Shown here piece by piece: positions 1 to 11,770 of a stretch of DNA of 64,000 nucleotides. The stretch is from Liolophura sinensis. Taxonomy: Eukaryota; Mollusca; Polyplacophora; Chitonida; Chitonidae. Each line of letters opens with the position of its first letter. Position 1 is the stretch's first letter. Both the position numbers and the translations under genes were made by a program. The DNA lies in assembly GCF_032854445.1 (NCBI RefSeq), contig NC_088303.1, forward strand, positions 26,267,265 to 26,331,264, written 5' to 3'. Under the pieces are notes generated by a model, which had not been told where the DNA came from, did not search any database, and saw only the letters and a program-made list of their open reading frames with translations.

Positions 1-135
1 GCATAGCCAAACATGTGAACTGAAGTACCATTATCATCTATACCAAAGCAGATTTGCTATGTTAGATAAATTAAAACAAATATCACTTTAAAAATGAGCA
101 CTTAATACTAAGAGGTTTATTTATTTAATTATCTG

Positions 136-276
136 ATTGGTTTTTTATGCCATACTCAAGAATATTTCACTTACACAATGGTAGCCAGCATTATGGTGGA
201 AAGAAACCGGGCAGAGCCCAGGGGAAACCCACGACCATCCGTACGTTGCTGACAGACCTTCCTATGTACAGCTAAA
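136..276 (-). repeat. SINE 3' fragment (tRNA-derived SINE family A)
   Basis: Read on the - strand this matches the downstream half of the full SINE copies at 30611, 55806 and 62041. It includes the stretch around GGGTTTCCCC, the CATAATGCTGGC-like box, and the AAATATTCTTGAGTATGGC tail. The tRNA-like head is absent, as expected for 5' truncation. Confidence 0.8.
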
Positions 277-298
277 GGTTTAGGAAGTTCAATTATTT

Positions 299-428
299 GA
301 CTGATGTTTTACACCATACTCAAGAATATTTCACTCATACAACAGTCAGCATCAAAATGGCAGGAAACTAGGCAGAACCTGGGGGAAACTCATTACCATC
401 TTGAGGTCGCTGACAGGCCTTCCCACAA
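299..428 (-). repeat. Second SINE family A 3' fragment
   Basis: A second, more diverged copy of the same SINE 3' half lies 23 bp from the first, in the same orientation and truncated at a similar point. This suggests a local duplication or two insertions at one hot spot. Confidence 0.75.
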
Positions 429-1035
429 AGGCATAGAAAAGGTCATCTTGTTTTGTAAAAGGTTTAATTGTCACAAAGTATATATTAGACACACCAAACT
501 TTCTGGCTAGCACAAAATGATATGTTATACATATATAAAATACAAGTAGTTATGTACTGTATAGTTACAGTTAAGTCCTAGTCATACCAGAGCTACAACC
601 TGTGAGAATCGTCGCGATGATTATCCTGGTCAATTGTGGCCAATTTACCCTAACTGAAAACCTAAGCAGTTGTTTGCAGTTACACAAGCAGGATTCCTAT
701 ATATCTGGAGTAGACCACTCTGACCTCTGCTTGATCACTACAGGTAACGATAATGTTAGATTCTTTAGGATTCACCTAGATCCATGACTTATCACACGAT
801 CAATCTAAGGTTTATGAAGATTACCTTGCAATTTATCGCTTGCAAGTTATTTTACTTAGTTAAAAGTCTAAGTGTGACTTCATCGCAACCAAATAAAGCC
901 TGCAGTCAAAACTGTGCATTTTTGGAGTATCTATCCAAAGAGTTTGGTGTGCTATGGGCTTAGTTATCCCGTATTATTATGACCACATACCTCAGTCACT
1001 TTAACACATATATCTCCTTCACACCCTAATCTCAC

Positions 1036-1161
1036 CTGGTGACCTGGAGGTCGTCGCGGAGCTTGGTGTAGAACTGGTCCAGCTGGACCTCAGTCAGCAG
1101 ATCAATCAGCCATTCCTGGCCTTCCTCCTCAGTCATCTTGGCTCTTATCTCCTCAATATCA
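1036..1161 (-). CDS. First coding exon of an ACK/TNK-family non-receptor tyrosine kinase (partial gene)
   Basis: The exon carries 25 bases of 5' leader and then ATG at 1136. It encodes 33 codons plus two bases, beginning [10 protein letters not shown] and ending [11 protein letters not shown]. This is the start of the SAM domain found at the N terminus of activated Cdc42 kinases (TNK2/ACK1, TNK1), in which an acidic methionine-initial stretch is followed by W-L-x-x-L-L, V-Q-L and L-R-D-D-L-x-V-T-R. The acceptor is TTGTAG before 1161 and the donor is CAG/GTGAG at 1035, phase 2. The remaining exons (rest of SAM, kinase, SH3, CRIB) must lie left of the window because the gene reads leftwards. 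ACK kinases act downstream of Cdc42 in receptor trafficking. An ACK-like SAM is clear; TNK2 versus TNK1 cannot be settled from this exon. Confidence 0.8.
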
Positions 1162-2257
1162 CTACAATGTCAAATCATACTGCATTTATCTCTGATGTTT
1201 GATTCTGAATTTTCATGTTTTGCCAGGACATAAAAAGGATTAATAAAGAAAAGTCTAGGTGGAACCAGACAGGCCCCAGGGGAAACCAGACAGTCCCCAT
1301 GGGAAACCAGACAGGCCCCAAGGAAAACCAAAGCCCAGGGGAAACCAGACAGAACCCAGGGGAAACCGGGGGTGGGGGGGGTGGGAGTCGGTGGGTGGCA
1401 GACAGAACCCTGGGGAACCAAGCCAGCCACAAGGGGAACCAGAGGGAACCTGGTGCATACCTGTAACTTTAGCCCGGCTTCAAAATTCACACTTGCACTT
1501 ACATATTTTCTCCTAATTTTCCTCTCTCTCCCATGTTAATTTCTGCACGTGTCTCTGAGAATCCCCCCTTGTTAAACCCATCTGTCGATGTCAAGTACAC
1601 CTGATACACTATCAAATTTTCCTTTACATGTACATATATGTTTGTCCAAAGAAGCAATCCTGTTCATGCAGCGTATCAAAGGTGTTCACGAGAAGATACA
1701 GCAAATTCATCATGGTTGGCTGCCTTCAGTTACAAACACGTTGTCCTACACGAAGATATAGACCATCAGAACAGGCAAACAATGAAGTAAATAAATGAAC
1801 ATGCCACACATGCCAGGTAGTTCTAACATAAAACCATCCCGACAGCACAGATGGAAGTTATAAATAAATTAGCTGCATCATGCCAAGCATTACAAATGCG
1901 AACTGAGCTAAAAAATTAAACACCTGCAGCATGGTAAAAATCCTTAATACTTTACATACTACTGACAATAATTCAAGTTAATGACATCCAACAATATTGC
2001 TACTTACACTTGATTCATTTAATATTTTAATTAGGGCTCTGTGGGTATATTATAGGTAAATATCCAATTTTTGGCAACTAAATGACAAACACTCACACAG
2101 GTGACACACAAATTTTCACCTGCACAGCAAGCTAGGTAGGTATGTCATAGAATGGAAGGTCATTAACCTCCAGCAAACTTCAGCTAAGTGTGACTTCGAG
2201 TAACACAGGAATGAGGCCATGCACGTTTGAAAGTAAGACGTCATTTGTGGCTATACA
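1162..2257. other. Non-coding stretch between the two - strand genes
   Basis: Apart from the minisatellite at 1255-1455 I see no gene here. It should contain the intron upstream of the ACK-like start exon and the 3' end of the neighbouring - strand model. No strong poly(A) signal stands out on the - strand. Confidence 0.4.
1255..1455 (+). repeat. GC-rich minisatellite, roughly 20-22 bp unit
   Basis: Repeats of a unit like AGGGGAAACCAGACAGGCCC, about seven copies, degenerate at the right end, with a G-run at 1370-1382. The unit resembles the CCGGGCAGAGCCCAGGGGAAA box of the nearby reversed SINEs, so the array may have grown from a SINE fragment. The overlapping ORFs on both strands are products of the repeat. 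Confidence 0.75.
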
Positions 2258-2411
2258 TCAGCGATGGGAGACGCCAAGTGTTCTTCCTAAATTAACATTA
2301 ACAAATTTAATACAATCCAATTTTTTTTTTACAATTTTGGAAATCCATTTAATTACATAATAAGGACTGAGACAGTCTGAGTGGATTTTTTCAGACATAC
2401 AGGTCTTCACA
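2258..2411 (-). CDS. Candidate exon 3 (terminal) of an unrecognised protein
   Basis: An acceptor TTTACTCCAG precedes 2411. The entry phase (one base completing AC/T) agrees with the donor at 2504. The frame runs VKTCMSEKIHSD and stops at TGA 2258-2260. The rest is lysine- and isoleucine-rich with a poly-A-derived KKK. With exons 1 and 2 the model totals 831 bases, 276 codons plus stop. This is the weakest of the three exons; the agreement in phase has a one-in-three chance of being accidental. Confidence 0.3.
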
Positions 2412-2504
2412 CTGGAGTAAATGTTTAAGATTACAGGCATTCATTCTTTAATTTGTACAGTGTAAGAACCATTTATGAATAAAATAATTCAACAATACAC
2501 TTAC

Positions 2505-2925
2505 GTACGCTGGTCATTTCTACACGCAGCCTTGCCAGACTTTGAAAAAATTTTTAACATAACTTTGAAGTTATGATGATATTTCCATGACATAAGGAAC
2601 AAACCATACCAGTATAAGTTAGAGATGTCTGGTAACACCTCTTCAGCTCTCTTTTCTACAAAGCTTACTCTTCTGTTTTCCTTTGGGTAGGTCAGGCCAT
2701 CATTCCTTCTCGTTCTGTTAAAGACCATCAACTTTCCAATTTTTCTTGAGTTTTGGAATTTAGGAAATTTATGCTTGGTTTTCTTCTTGGCTTTTATCTG
2801 TTCTCCATACTTGCTATAAGCATTTTTTGTGGCACTTTTTTCAATAAACAAAGCCGGAGAAGTGGAAATACTTTTGTTTTCCATGGTTAATACATTAAAA
2901 TTCTTCAAAAGTTCACAGCGTATGA
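2505..2925 (-). CDS. Candidate exon 2 of an unrecognised basic protein
   Basis: An open frame of about 140 codons, bounded by acceptor TTTGTGACAG before 2925 and a strong donor AC/GTAAGT at 2504. The entry phase fits the donor of exon 1 (CAA G / TC gives valine). It is lysine/arginine-rich in the middle (IKAKKKTKHKFPKF) and then has an aromatic segment, NLYWYGLFLMSWKYHHNF. I recognise no domain. The frame length in this AT-rich DNA, and good splice signals on both sides, argue that it is real. Confidence 0.45.
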
Positions 2926-3072
2926 CTGTCACAAATGTTGATAATTATGCATCACTTCCTGTTGTTCACACGCCATGTAAGGCATCATTGTAAAGTCAAA
3001 TCGTGCGCAAATTTTCAAATACATGTATGTTCAAATGGCATCATTCTGTGTGGGCCTAGAAATTATGCACAC

Positions 3073-3328
3073 CTTGTCTCGGTGACAAGAAAACAGTCTG
3101 AGAATAAGATGAAATAAAATCGATAAAATGTCCAGATTTACGCACATCACTAGCAGCACTAGCTCTGCTGAGGGTAATTAGCAATCCATGACGTCCTGGT
3201 GACACTGTAGGACTAGGTATATGCACGTTCACAGTTTTCTTGTCCACTTGCAACAGAGAATAAAATCCATTAAAGTCATGAAAGTTGTCAAAATCTCTTC
3301 TCACAGCATCTTCTGCATCAGCTGACAT
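3073..3328 (-). CDS. Candidate first exon of the same unrecognised protein
   Basis: It starts at ATG 3328, with in-frame TAA upstream, and encodes 85 codons beginning MSADAEDAVRRDFDNFHDF. The donor is CAAG/GTGTGC at 3072, phase 1. It joins exon 2 in frame. No signal peptide or membrane segment is visible, so the product is probably cytosolic or nuclear. I do not recognise the family; it could be a lineage-specific gene. RNA evidence would settle it. Confidence 0.45.
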
Positions 3329-4033
3329 AGTGGAATATACATCCTCTGTCCTTAAACTGAACAGCTCGTTTTACCATTTCACTGTTAATTATTCACTCAT
3401 TCTGAACGTACAGAGGTTTTAAAGTCCAGTGTGAAATTGGACTGGCCATATACACTTTTCCACATACACATACATGTGTGATAATCCTGATGATGTCCCT
3501 TTTATAGAGTCCACATCCGTTTTCAGCAGAGCTTAATACCACCATAGTGCCCTAAACGTCTGACACACAGGAGCAGATAAAAATGACAAACACTAAACTT
3601 CCTGGCCAACAGGGGAAGTCAACTTCCGCTGAACTTGAAACGTTGTTATCCACTGTTACTACATAATTTATACATTACTGACATATATGCATACAAAAGT
3701 AAATGAAGCCACACCAATACATGTATACATAAGTACAGATACACATGTACATCACACTACACATAAATGCATGTTTATGTTGGCTTTTCGATAAGTGGAT
3801 CATGACTGCACACATGCAAGGATGTGCAAGCTTGCAAATATCTACAAGAGTCTGGAGTTAGATCAATACTGGAAAGGGTGTTAAGATCAGTTCATATGGA
3901 CAATTTTGAGTTCAAAAGCAAAAAATCTTAAATCTGAACATGTAATGCTTATCTTTGCAGCCCAGAGAGTAAAAAAGTGTGTTGACCTTGAAATGTAACA
4001 TTTTCAATGTTATGCCAAGACAACTCTATCTCA

Positions 4034-4100
4034 ATCTGAGCCACCACAGTCATTACATTTATTACATGCACCACAGTCATTACATTTATTACATGCATAT
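4034..4100 (+). repeat. Two tandem copies of a 31-bp unit
   Basis: The unit CACCACAGTCATTACATTTA followed by TTACATGCA occurs twice in direct succession. It is a small, recent duplication. Confidence 0.8.
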
Positions 4101-5402
4101 TTAAAAAAAATTCTTTGCTGAATTAAGGTCAGGCTTTGAAATCATAAATATTGGATTGGACAACTATGCATAAAAATGATGAATTGTTTACTTCTGGAAA
4201 ACACACTTTGTGCCTAGGACTTGACATTACTAGTGGATAAAACATACCCCAAATATTCGACAACAAAAGAGCATTTTTGGAGGCACATAAATGTCAGAAG
4301 ACAGGACTTCTGGTGCTAAAATATACATTTTCTCATTAGGACATCACCTTACCTCCCAAACACCTCTCAAAGCACCTTTCTAAAGTCAATAAAACTCCTA
4401 GAATCTGGAAAAATGAACAACTTAGTCATCGATGAAATTTTCTTTAGGTATAAAGTGTACAGTCTATGAATGAATGAAAACCTAATCAACTTCAGACCAG
4501 CTGATTGAAAGACTTCCCAAATAATAATCAAACTATGCATGTAAGACACCCATAAAAAGCCTTGGAATCATCCCTCTTCTACATCACACCTCAATTACTA
4601 CTTGCTGAAGAATTTACATCTATAGATTATTTAATTCCATAATTTTCTGTACAGTATCAAATTAAACAAATTTCATTTCAGGCTATAGAATATTAATTCA
4701 ATGTAATGAACATATGTTGTAGCCTAAAACACTCATGAATATGCAAAAATATTCATGAATCCTCAACAATACTATAAACTACATGCCCTATTTAGAAGTC
4801 TAACCCTAAAAATATACATGAAATACTGTATTCATATGGGTACAAAAGGCCTGTACTGATGACAATCTAATAATACACATCTTTACATGTTCATGTCTGC
4901 ATACTGGATATACTGCATATGGTAAGGCTTAATGTGCGACGCGGTAAGAGTCTTACGTCAGGGTCGGTATCAGGCTTGCCTTACTTTGCCATACATGTAA
5001 CTTTAGATTCAATATAATGTACATGTGCATGCAGGACGTTACACAGCTGTATACATATAAATATGTAACCTGTGGCTTCCTTATGAGCTACATACTGTTC
5101 CCGAAGCAGCCAAAGCCTGCTTACACCAAATGTGTGTCACAAAGCATATTTTCATGCAAATTTAACTAGCAAACCGCACAAGACACTGAATTATTAAGGA
5201 CTGAAAGCCCACCACTGTTCAAAAAAGTCAGGTATAACTCCTTGTCATAAGATATTTTTTTTCCTTTTTCAGAGCTTAATTTTAATATATGAATCTACAT
5301 CTTTATCCACATACAGGACATTAAATTTGAGGATTTAATTATTTTGTTTATGTTTTAATCAAACTTTTCTAATGCTCTGATCATGTACACGAGATTTGGT
5401 CA

Positions 5403-5690
5403 CGTGTTCTGGTAATGTACTGGTACCAAGACTTTCCAGTTATTTCCAGTTACAGAAACTTGGGTATATGTTCTGGTAATGTACTAGTACCAAGACTTTC
5501 CAGTTATTTCCAGTTACAGAAACTTGGGTATATGTTCTGGTAATGTACCGGTACCAAGACTTTCCAGTTATTTCCAGTTACAGAAACTTGGGTATATGTT
5601 CTGGTAATGTACTGGTACCAAGGCTCTCCAGCTATTGCCAGCTACAGAGACTCAGTCATGTGCTCTGGTAATGAACTGGAACCAAGACTA
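5403..5690 (+). repeat. Minisatellite, about 64-bp unit, four good copies plus a diverged fifth
   Basis: The unit starts GTTCTGGTAATGTACTGGTA and contains the palindrome GGTACC and a doubled CCAGTTATTTCCAGTTACAG segment. Copies 1-4 are nearly identical. The fifth (from about 5640) is diverged, which suggests growth from the left side. Confidence 0.9.
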
Positions 5691-6261
5691 CACAAACAAA
5701 CTAGCGACCAATCCAAAAATGTATCTGAATTATTATATATTATATAATGTACATAGTACTTTAGTAGTACTGTATGCATATTTATATGTATACATGAGTT
5801 TCATGTACAAACTGACACATAGTACACTGTGAGTAACAGAAAAAATATTGACGATAAAATTCATGTCTTTTCCTGAAGACTTTATATGGGTAAACCAACT
5901 ATGCACAGTCCAAAAATTTCAGTTTTATCTTTCACAATTATTTGTATTAGATTAGTGATTTATGGTACACATCTATATTTCACCTAAACTTGCCCAACTA
6001 CTGTACCAGACATGATTTATACACAATGACAGCCTTGCCATTGTTGTTTTATAAGCTGACCATCAGCCCAGTGTAACAACTCCCAAACCATATGAGCATG
6101 TCATAAAGTGTTCAAATCCTCACGTACATGTCATACGTCAACTAACTGTGGTCAAGCTAATGGCACAACTCTTCTTCATAAATCCAGCCATGCACACCTG
6201 TCAGTCTCCACAGATTTGTCACCAGGTCGGGGGAAATTAACAGCTTTATGATCAGCAGGAG

Positions 6262-6447
6262 AAATGGGAAGATTACAAAAGGCTAAATTTCCCAGACAAA
6301 GTATCATGAGTCATGTCACATCTTATCAAACTAACCTATTTCTTCTAATGTTTTGCAACACCTGGTCTGCTCCTTTCATGCTTTTTAGCTTATACACATG
6401 TAGCTGTGGCAGGAATATTTAGTTTCGTTTTTCTTGCATGGTTAAAC
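6262..6447 (+). repeat. Left arm of a large inverted repeat
   Basis: About 180 bp matches the reverse complement of 7270-7445 closely. Shared words include AAAAGGCTAAATTTCC, GACAAAGTATCATGAGTCA and CCATGCAAGAAAAA (on the other strand). The arms are separated by about 0.8 kb. The right part of this arm is also the left part of a MITE (6335-6562). Confidence 0.9.
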
Positions 6448-6562
6448 CATCTAATGAACAACGTGCCCACATCTTTACTTTTCAAAAAAGCTGGGAAAGA
6501 AACGTAATATTCTGCTTTCAGTGCTGCTAATATCTGTTTCCAAAAATAAGAAGAATTAGGGT
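6335..6562 (+). mobile_element. MITE-like element, about 225 bp, with short terminal inverted repeats
   Basis: The left end reads CCTATTTCTTCTAATGTTTT and the right end AAAATAAGAAGAATTAGGG, near-inverted copies. A second, diverged copy lies at 41010-41212. Both share an internal ACACCTNGTCTGCTCCTTT box and a GCTTTCAG(T/C)GCT box near the right end. No coding capacity is seen, as expected for a non-autonomous element. Confidence 0.75.
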
Positions 6563-7269
6563 ATAGCTTCTTGTTCTTTTATGACCCACTTTAAATGTGT
6601 TTACACCCTACCGCTGAGCCATAATAGCAGCTTCTCCCTCCCCCACAAAATATCATGTACAAACACAAAAGCTTAAAACTATTCGGAAACAAAATACTGC
6701 TTTTTTTTTTATAAAACTTTTTATAGGGCATGTATGTACCCTTTGTTGTTAGCTTACATAATACCAAAGGCATCCCACAAAGAATGAATGACTTTTAGTT
6801 TCACAATAGTTTTCATTATTTTTTATACATACCACCAGGAAATGCCCTACAGGTACCTATATATGTATACCTATGGTTCCTTCATTTGCGTGATGTATAC
6901 TACTGTATTTCATGTAAAGTTTGGCATGTAAAAATGCACTTTCACAAACATATCAAAATGATATATGCCATATTCTATGTATAAGACACAAATAAATTGA
7001 TCCTTTTTGATTGAAGTTTTTCTGAGAAGAAATTAACTTCACAAAAATCAAGACAACTATGACTTCAAACATATTAAAGTTTATGTGAAATACAATATGT
7101 TTTACATAACCTTCATACTACATTCTTTATATCAACCAATGCTACTGGTATTTTCCATATCTTTAAACTATTATATGCATGGTAACAAACTATTCTTACC
7201 CTGGCATTCCCGTTTGAACTTTGCACCAGTCATAATCGCATTACAAACCTTACCACTGTTGTACAGTCC

Positions 7270-7445
7270 AAGTACAGCATGTAACCATGCAAGAAAAAAG
7301 AAACTAAACATTTCTGCTATAGCTACATGAAAAGAGCAGAGCAGGTGTCCCAAAAAGTAGAAGAAATAGGGTAGTCCAGTAATATGTGACGTGACTCATG
7401 ATACTTTGTCTAGGAAATTTAGCCTTTTATAATCTGTCCATGCCG
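7270..7445 (-). repeat. Right arm of the large inverted repeat
   Basis: Reverse-complement partner of 6262-6447. The - strand ORF 7396-7839 overlaps this arm and is therefore unlikely to be a gene. Confidence 0.9.
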
Positions 7446-9784
7446 CCATGCTGATAAGAAAGCTGGTAATTTCCCTTGACCTGGTGACAAATCCATGGAG
7501 ACTGAAAAGTGTGCATGGCTGGAAATCATGAGTAAGAGTTGTGTGCACGTATGTGCTTGAATTGGAAATGAAATGCAGTGGGGAAGCAAACCCACCTCCT
7601 TCATGGTTCCAATACAACACACGTGTTTGTGTATTCATTAAAAACTCTGAGATCATATAAAGCATACTTATACCAGCAGGCTGCAATGCCAAAGGACCCT
7701 CACAGGCTCTTTCAGCAAAAGGGTTGCTCTCGTTGACAAATGAGGTCATGTGCTTCAGTCCAGCTTGCTGGCAGTGGCTTGTAGTCTTCAGGCTGATTGG
7801 AACTGGTAAGTTTCTCTGGGCTCTGCTACTTTTCTTCAACTCACAATTAATGTCTGACTACCCTGCATGGTGAAATCATCTGTAGTACATTGAGTAACCC
7901 CTAATCAAGTAAATAAACATGTGATGATGATCTGTCCCAGATGATAGGGCTGTGATCACTACTAGCTGTCAAGTATCTGTTGGTCAGCTATGGAATTAAG
8001 TTTGGATTTTGTTACATCATAAAGCTCATTGTTAGATCTACAATGGCAACAATCTTTATAAGAATAACATAGTTACAATGTATAATTTATATGTGTGCAT
8101 ATACATGTAGGTGACGTGTCCCATATGTGCACAAATTAAATAGCTCTTTCGCACAACAAGGACTGCTAATAAGGTCTGTAGTGGGTCACACTGTGTAAAC
8201 ACCAAATGGACGGGTGTCAGGAGCGTACAAGCAGGTTATTGCCAAACATATGCAAATTTCTGCTCCCTACATACTATAGTACTGTACATGTAAACAAACT
8301 GATAATGGCACCAAGCATGTCAACACATATGTATCTGAAGTGTTCATAGTACTCTGCTCATGCTGAAGCTCGTAACCTGCTGTCAGCTACCTCTGCTGTA
8401 AGAGCTACAAAATCTGATATAGATGGCTAATTAACACAATCAATAATGACCAATGGAAATGGTCGTAACATCATAAGGCTTTAACATCTTGCTGAACATT
8501 GTAAAGTTACTGAGAATGAATGAAGTGGGAGGGCAAATACAAGCCAAATATTAACACATTCACAGACAGAAATCAGCTTCTAAGTATGGAGACTATTTAA
8601 GGGCCATCAGTGATGCCAGGTATTGCTGAAGTACATGTAGTTTTTATTTCATTTGAAATGTACATGTAGTCGACAACCTGCCTCCATGTAAATCCACTAT
8701 GACCAATGAAGATTTGTACTTGTTATAAAGGTACTGAACATTCATTGGCTATCACAGATTACGTCATTTTTCATTTGTATCAGACAACCAGGTGTCTTTC
8801 GATAGATAATCAGGTAGCTTCTTATATACAATGCACTATAGTGAAATTACAATTAGAATAGAATGCTATTAGAATAGAAAAATTAGAACATTTTAACATT
8901 CATTTGCCTTTCTTTTGAAACTTTCATCTGAATCCTTAATAAATGAAAGTTGAAATCAATTTTGAAACCTCTTGTTAGTACAGAACGCATGTGTCTGTGC
9001 ATCTAGATACTATTTCACATGATTTGATGAGTAACTGTCAAATATTTTCTAAAATTTATTATCTGAGCACAACCTCATAATAAAATAGTTAACGTGGTCA
9101 GGAAGTACATGTAATAATGCAGTCAGACAGAAATGACAAGAACGAAAAGAGTACGATCTCTGTTTTCCCATTTTCTACAGCATTAACATCTTAGCCTAAT
9201 TGCAAGCTTGGTGGTGGTGTTCACCTGCTTCTGGAATCCCTTCAAGGAGTGCCTTCCATACTCAGACAAGGATCTTATGTCAGCATGGTCAGAGGTTATT
9301 AGGTGCACTTCTGGTTTTTCCCACCAATGCCAAAAGCTATAAAGGTATATGTAAAGCACATGTACATTTAAGTTGTATCCTCATGTTGAAAAAAAATAAT
9401 AATCCCACATAACTGTACACATGTTGTAATTCAAACAGGAAAATAGATAAGTATTCAATAAAAGTTTGGTCAAAATAATTAATAGCATGAGCTACAGGAC
9501 ATACATGTATACATGCGTAAGTAATCTGACATCCTTCTGTACTACTCCACACCTGTATGAATCAGATCCCCGTCATTATTACAGTTAACATGAAATTTCC
9601 CACTCTGCATTACAATACTATTTCATTACCATGGAACCTTCAATATATATTACGCTTTAAAACAGTTACATGCCAATGCATCTAAAGCCGTCATTTGTTA
9701 CCCAGTTCTATAATGATCCAAGTACAGCTTGAAAAAACTTAGTGAGGAGAGGTGGGTAGATGCGGAGGGATAGAGTGGTGATAT

Positions 9785-9811
9785 TGGGTTGGGGGGGTGG
9801 GGGGGGGGGGA
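9785..9811 (+). repeat. G-run with quadruplex potential
   Basis: Runs of seven, then thirteen G's broken by single T's follow GATATTGGGTTGG. Several runs of three or more G's lie close together on one strand, which could fold into a G-quadruplex. No associated gene is evident. Confidence 0.7.
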
Positions 9812-11681
9812 TTCATTTGAATTAACTACATGTAGTTACTTTGCTGTCTTGTATGTCTGACAACACTCACATTTCTATTTTCATATACAATAAGCATCAA
9901 CATTAAGAAAATAAATGCTAAATTGACAACATACTTAAAGTAATACCAAATTGTTAAATTCAAACTTTCATATAGATTCACATGCTCAGATGCATATTAA
10001 TTAACAAGAAAACATGCATACAGGTCATAAAAACATATATTATTGCTATGGCTGGCATCCCTGTACATTGTAATCGAGCCTACATCATTTGTCTGCCAAT
10101 CACTACCTTTATTATCCAAATCCACATGCAAAAATGCTAAGGCAGACATGTTCATGTATTTCTTTTGCACAACATGTATACTTTTACTGTAAATGACACT
10201 ACACTCACTGTGGCCCCCATCTCATTCTCATCGTCATACATACAAGTCACATGATCGATTTGAGCGCAGAACAAAAATATAGTCGTTCAAAGGAGATAAT
10301 ATCTATGGCAATCATTACAGTAACACTCAGCAAGTCTTGTCGCCCATTTGGCTGGTTCACTCTCCGACATCAGATGGTACTAATGTCTTCAGTTTTGTTC
10401 GTCCTCGCAAGTGATAAAATGGTGATAAACGGTCTACAGCCACAATGGGCAAAATATCTGAAAATGTATTTATTTTATGAATTTGTGCAGTTGTCATGGA
10501 TCTTTTTTGGTTCTGCAAAACTCACAAGAGGTTAGTTGGTTATGGGGACCACTCGGTTAACATGGATTTAAGCTAGGGAACTTTTAATGAGCGCATGAAG
10601 ATGCGGTAAATGTGGCTTACCGTCAATCTGACAGATTAGAAGCAGTTTCTCCCCTTAACTCTCCCAACAATTTGTGTTGGTCGATTTCAGAGTTACATTC
10701 CACAACTAATCAATGATGTGGTATATGGGAGCTATAATTACCAATAGTGTTAATTATTTAGTGTTGTAGAGTTCACTTGCAGCAATATGACTTATAATTG
10801 GAATCACATATTCAACTATCCCTATTTTCAAGTGTGCTGATAAGTAAAAAAAAAAAACATGTATCAATACTGTGTCACATGTGCACTGGTATTCATTATA
10901 TAATGTCACACACATAACAGAAAACATACGCAAGATGTCAGCATCATGAGAAGTATATTCATCGTTCACTGAAGTTGTTGGGCATTTCTAAAACTGGAGT
11001 TAAGACTGGATCTTACATGATGATAAAATACTAGTTTTATTATATGTCTATCTGTAACAACCTCACAAGAAAAATACATATCAAACAACACATCTTTCTT
11101 AATTGACACTAAATCTGTTAGTGTAAATGAGATCAACTTAACCAGAAATCAGTCATGTAACTGAAACCAAGCCAAGTATAATTAAACATACCCCTATATC
11201 TAGAAAACAATTAACCTAAATATATTACATGTGTTGAAAACACAGTGCTGTTCAAAGCAAACAATGTAGTAATATTGGCCAGGCTGATATAATCGCAATA
11301 ACCAGTGAGAAGGGGAGGGGGCATTTAAATGAACTTATTCAGCCGAAATTGTTTGCCGCGAGGGTTATAACTGTCAATGTCGGGGTCAGTAGGCTAGCTG
11401 ACGTTTGATGTGAACTGAAAAGCCGAACTCACCTTTCAAATAATGGGCCACTCGCTATGATGGTAGATCCACATTTAGGACTTTTCTATAGAACTTAAGC
11501 AAACACAGTCTCTATTCTCAATTATCACATCTCGTACGGTAAACTAACCCATGGGTGATCTGGTAAACGACCAACTTAAATTTTCTTTCCCTCATCAAAT
11601 TTTAGACGGATACCGGAAAACGCTCTTCAGCCGTGGAGGTTAGAAAGGTAGGTGGCACTGATCCGGCGTGATCTGTGCAAA

Positions 11682-11770
11682 ATGTTGAGGCTGAGGAAGA
11701 TAGCGTTATGGTTTTCTCTTTTTGCACAATGCTACTCGCTTTATGAAGACCAGGTTGGGAAATTCGATTG
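11682..11770 (+). CDS. EMC1: EMC1 exon 1: signal peptide and start of mature protein
   Basis: ATG 11682 to donor TTG/GTAAGA, phase 2. It encodes the signal peptide, with likely cleavage near CYS/LYED, and the conserved [10 protein letters not shown]. Confidence 0.95.

Larger units (their letters stand above)
1..1035. other. Intron 1 of the ACK-like gene, no further exon seen
   Basis: This lies downstream of the ACK-like donor on the - strand. It contains two SINE 3' halves (136-276, 299-428). I found no sequence coding for the second half of the SAM domain. The ORFs at 304-510 and 602-787 show no recognisable protein features. Confidence 0.5.
3329..11681. other. Intergenic region upstream of EMC1
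   Basis: About 8.3 kb without a gene that I can support. It contains a 64-bp minisatellite (5403-5690), a large inverted repeat (6262-7445) and a G-run (9786-9811). The ORFs at 7396-7839 (-), 9200-9412 (+) and 10251-10535 (+) have no recognisable protein character. A short possible start exon on the - strand at 10209-10241 is treated under findings. The EMC1 promoter should lie close to 11.3-11.68 kb, but I see no diagnostic element. Confidence 0.5.

Noticed and set aside
1170..1516. Three overlapping proline/glycine-rich ORFs
   Set aside because: They are translations of the GC-rich minisatellite on both strands.
7396..7839. 147-codon - strand ORF
   Set aside because: It overlaps the right arm of the inverted repeat; no domain, and a second shorter frame is open in the same place.
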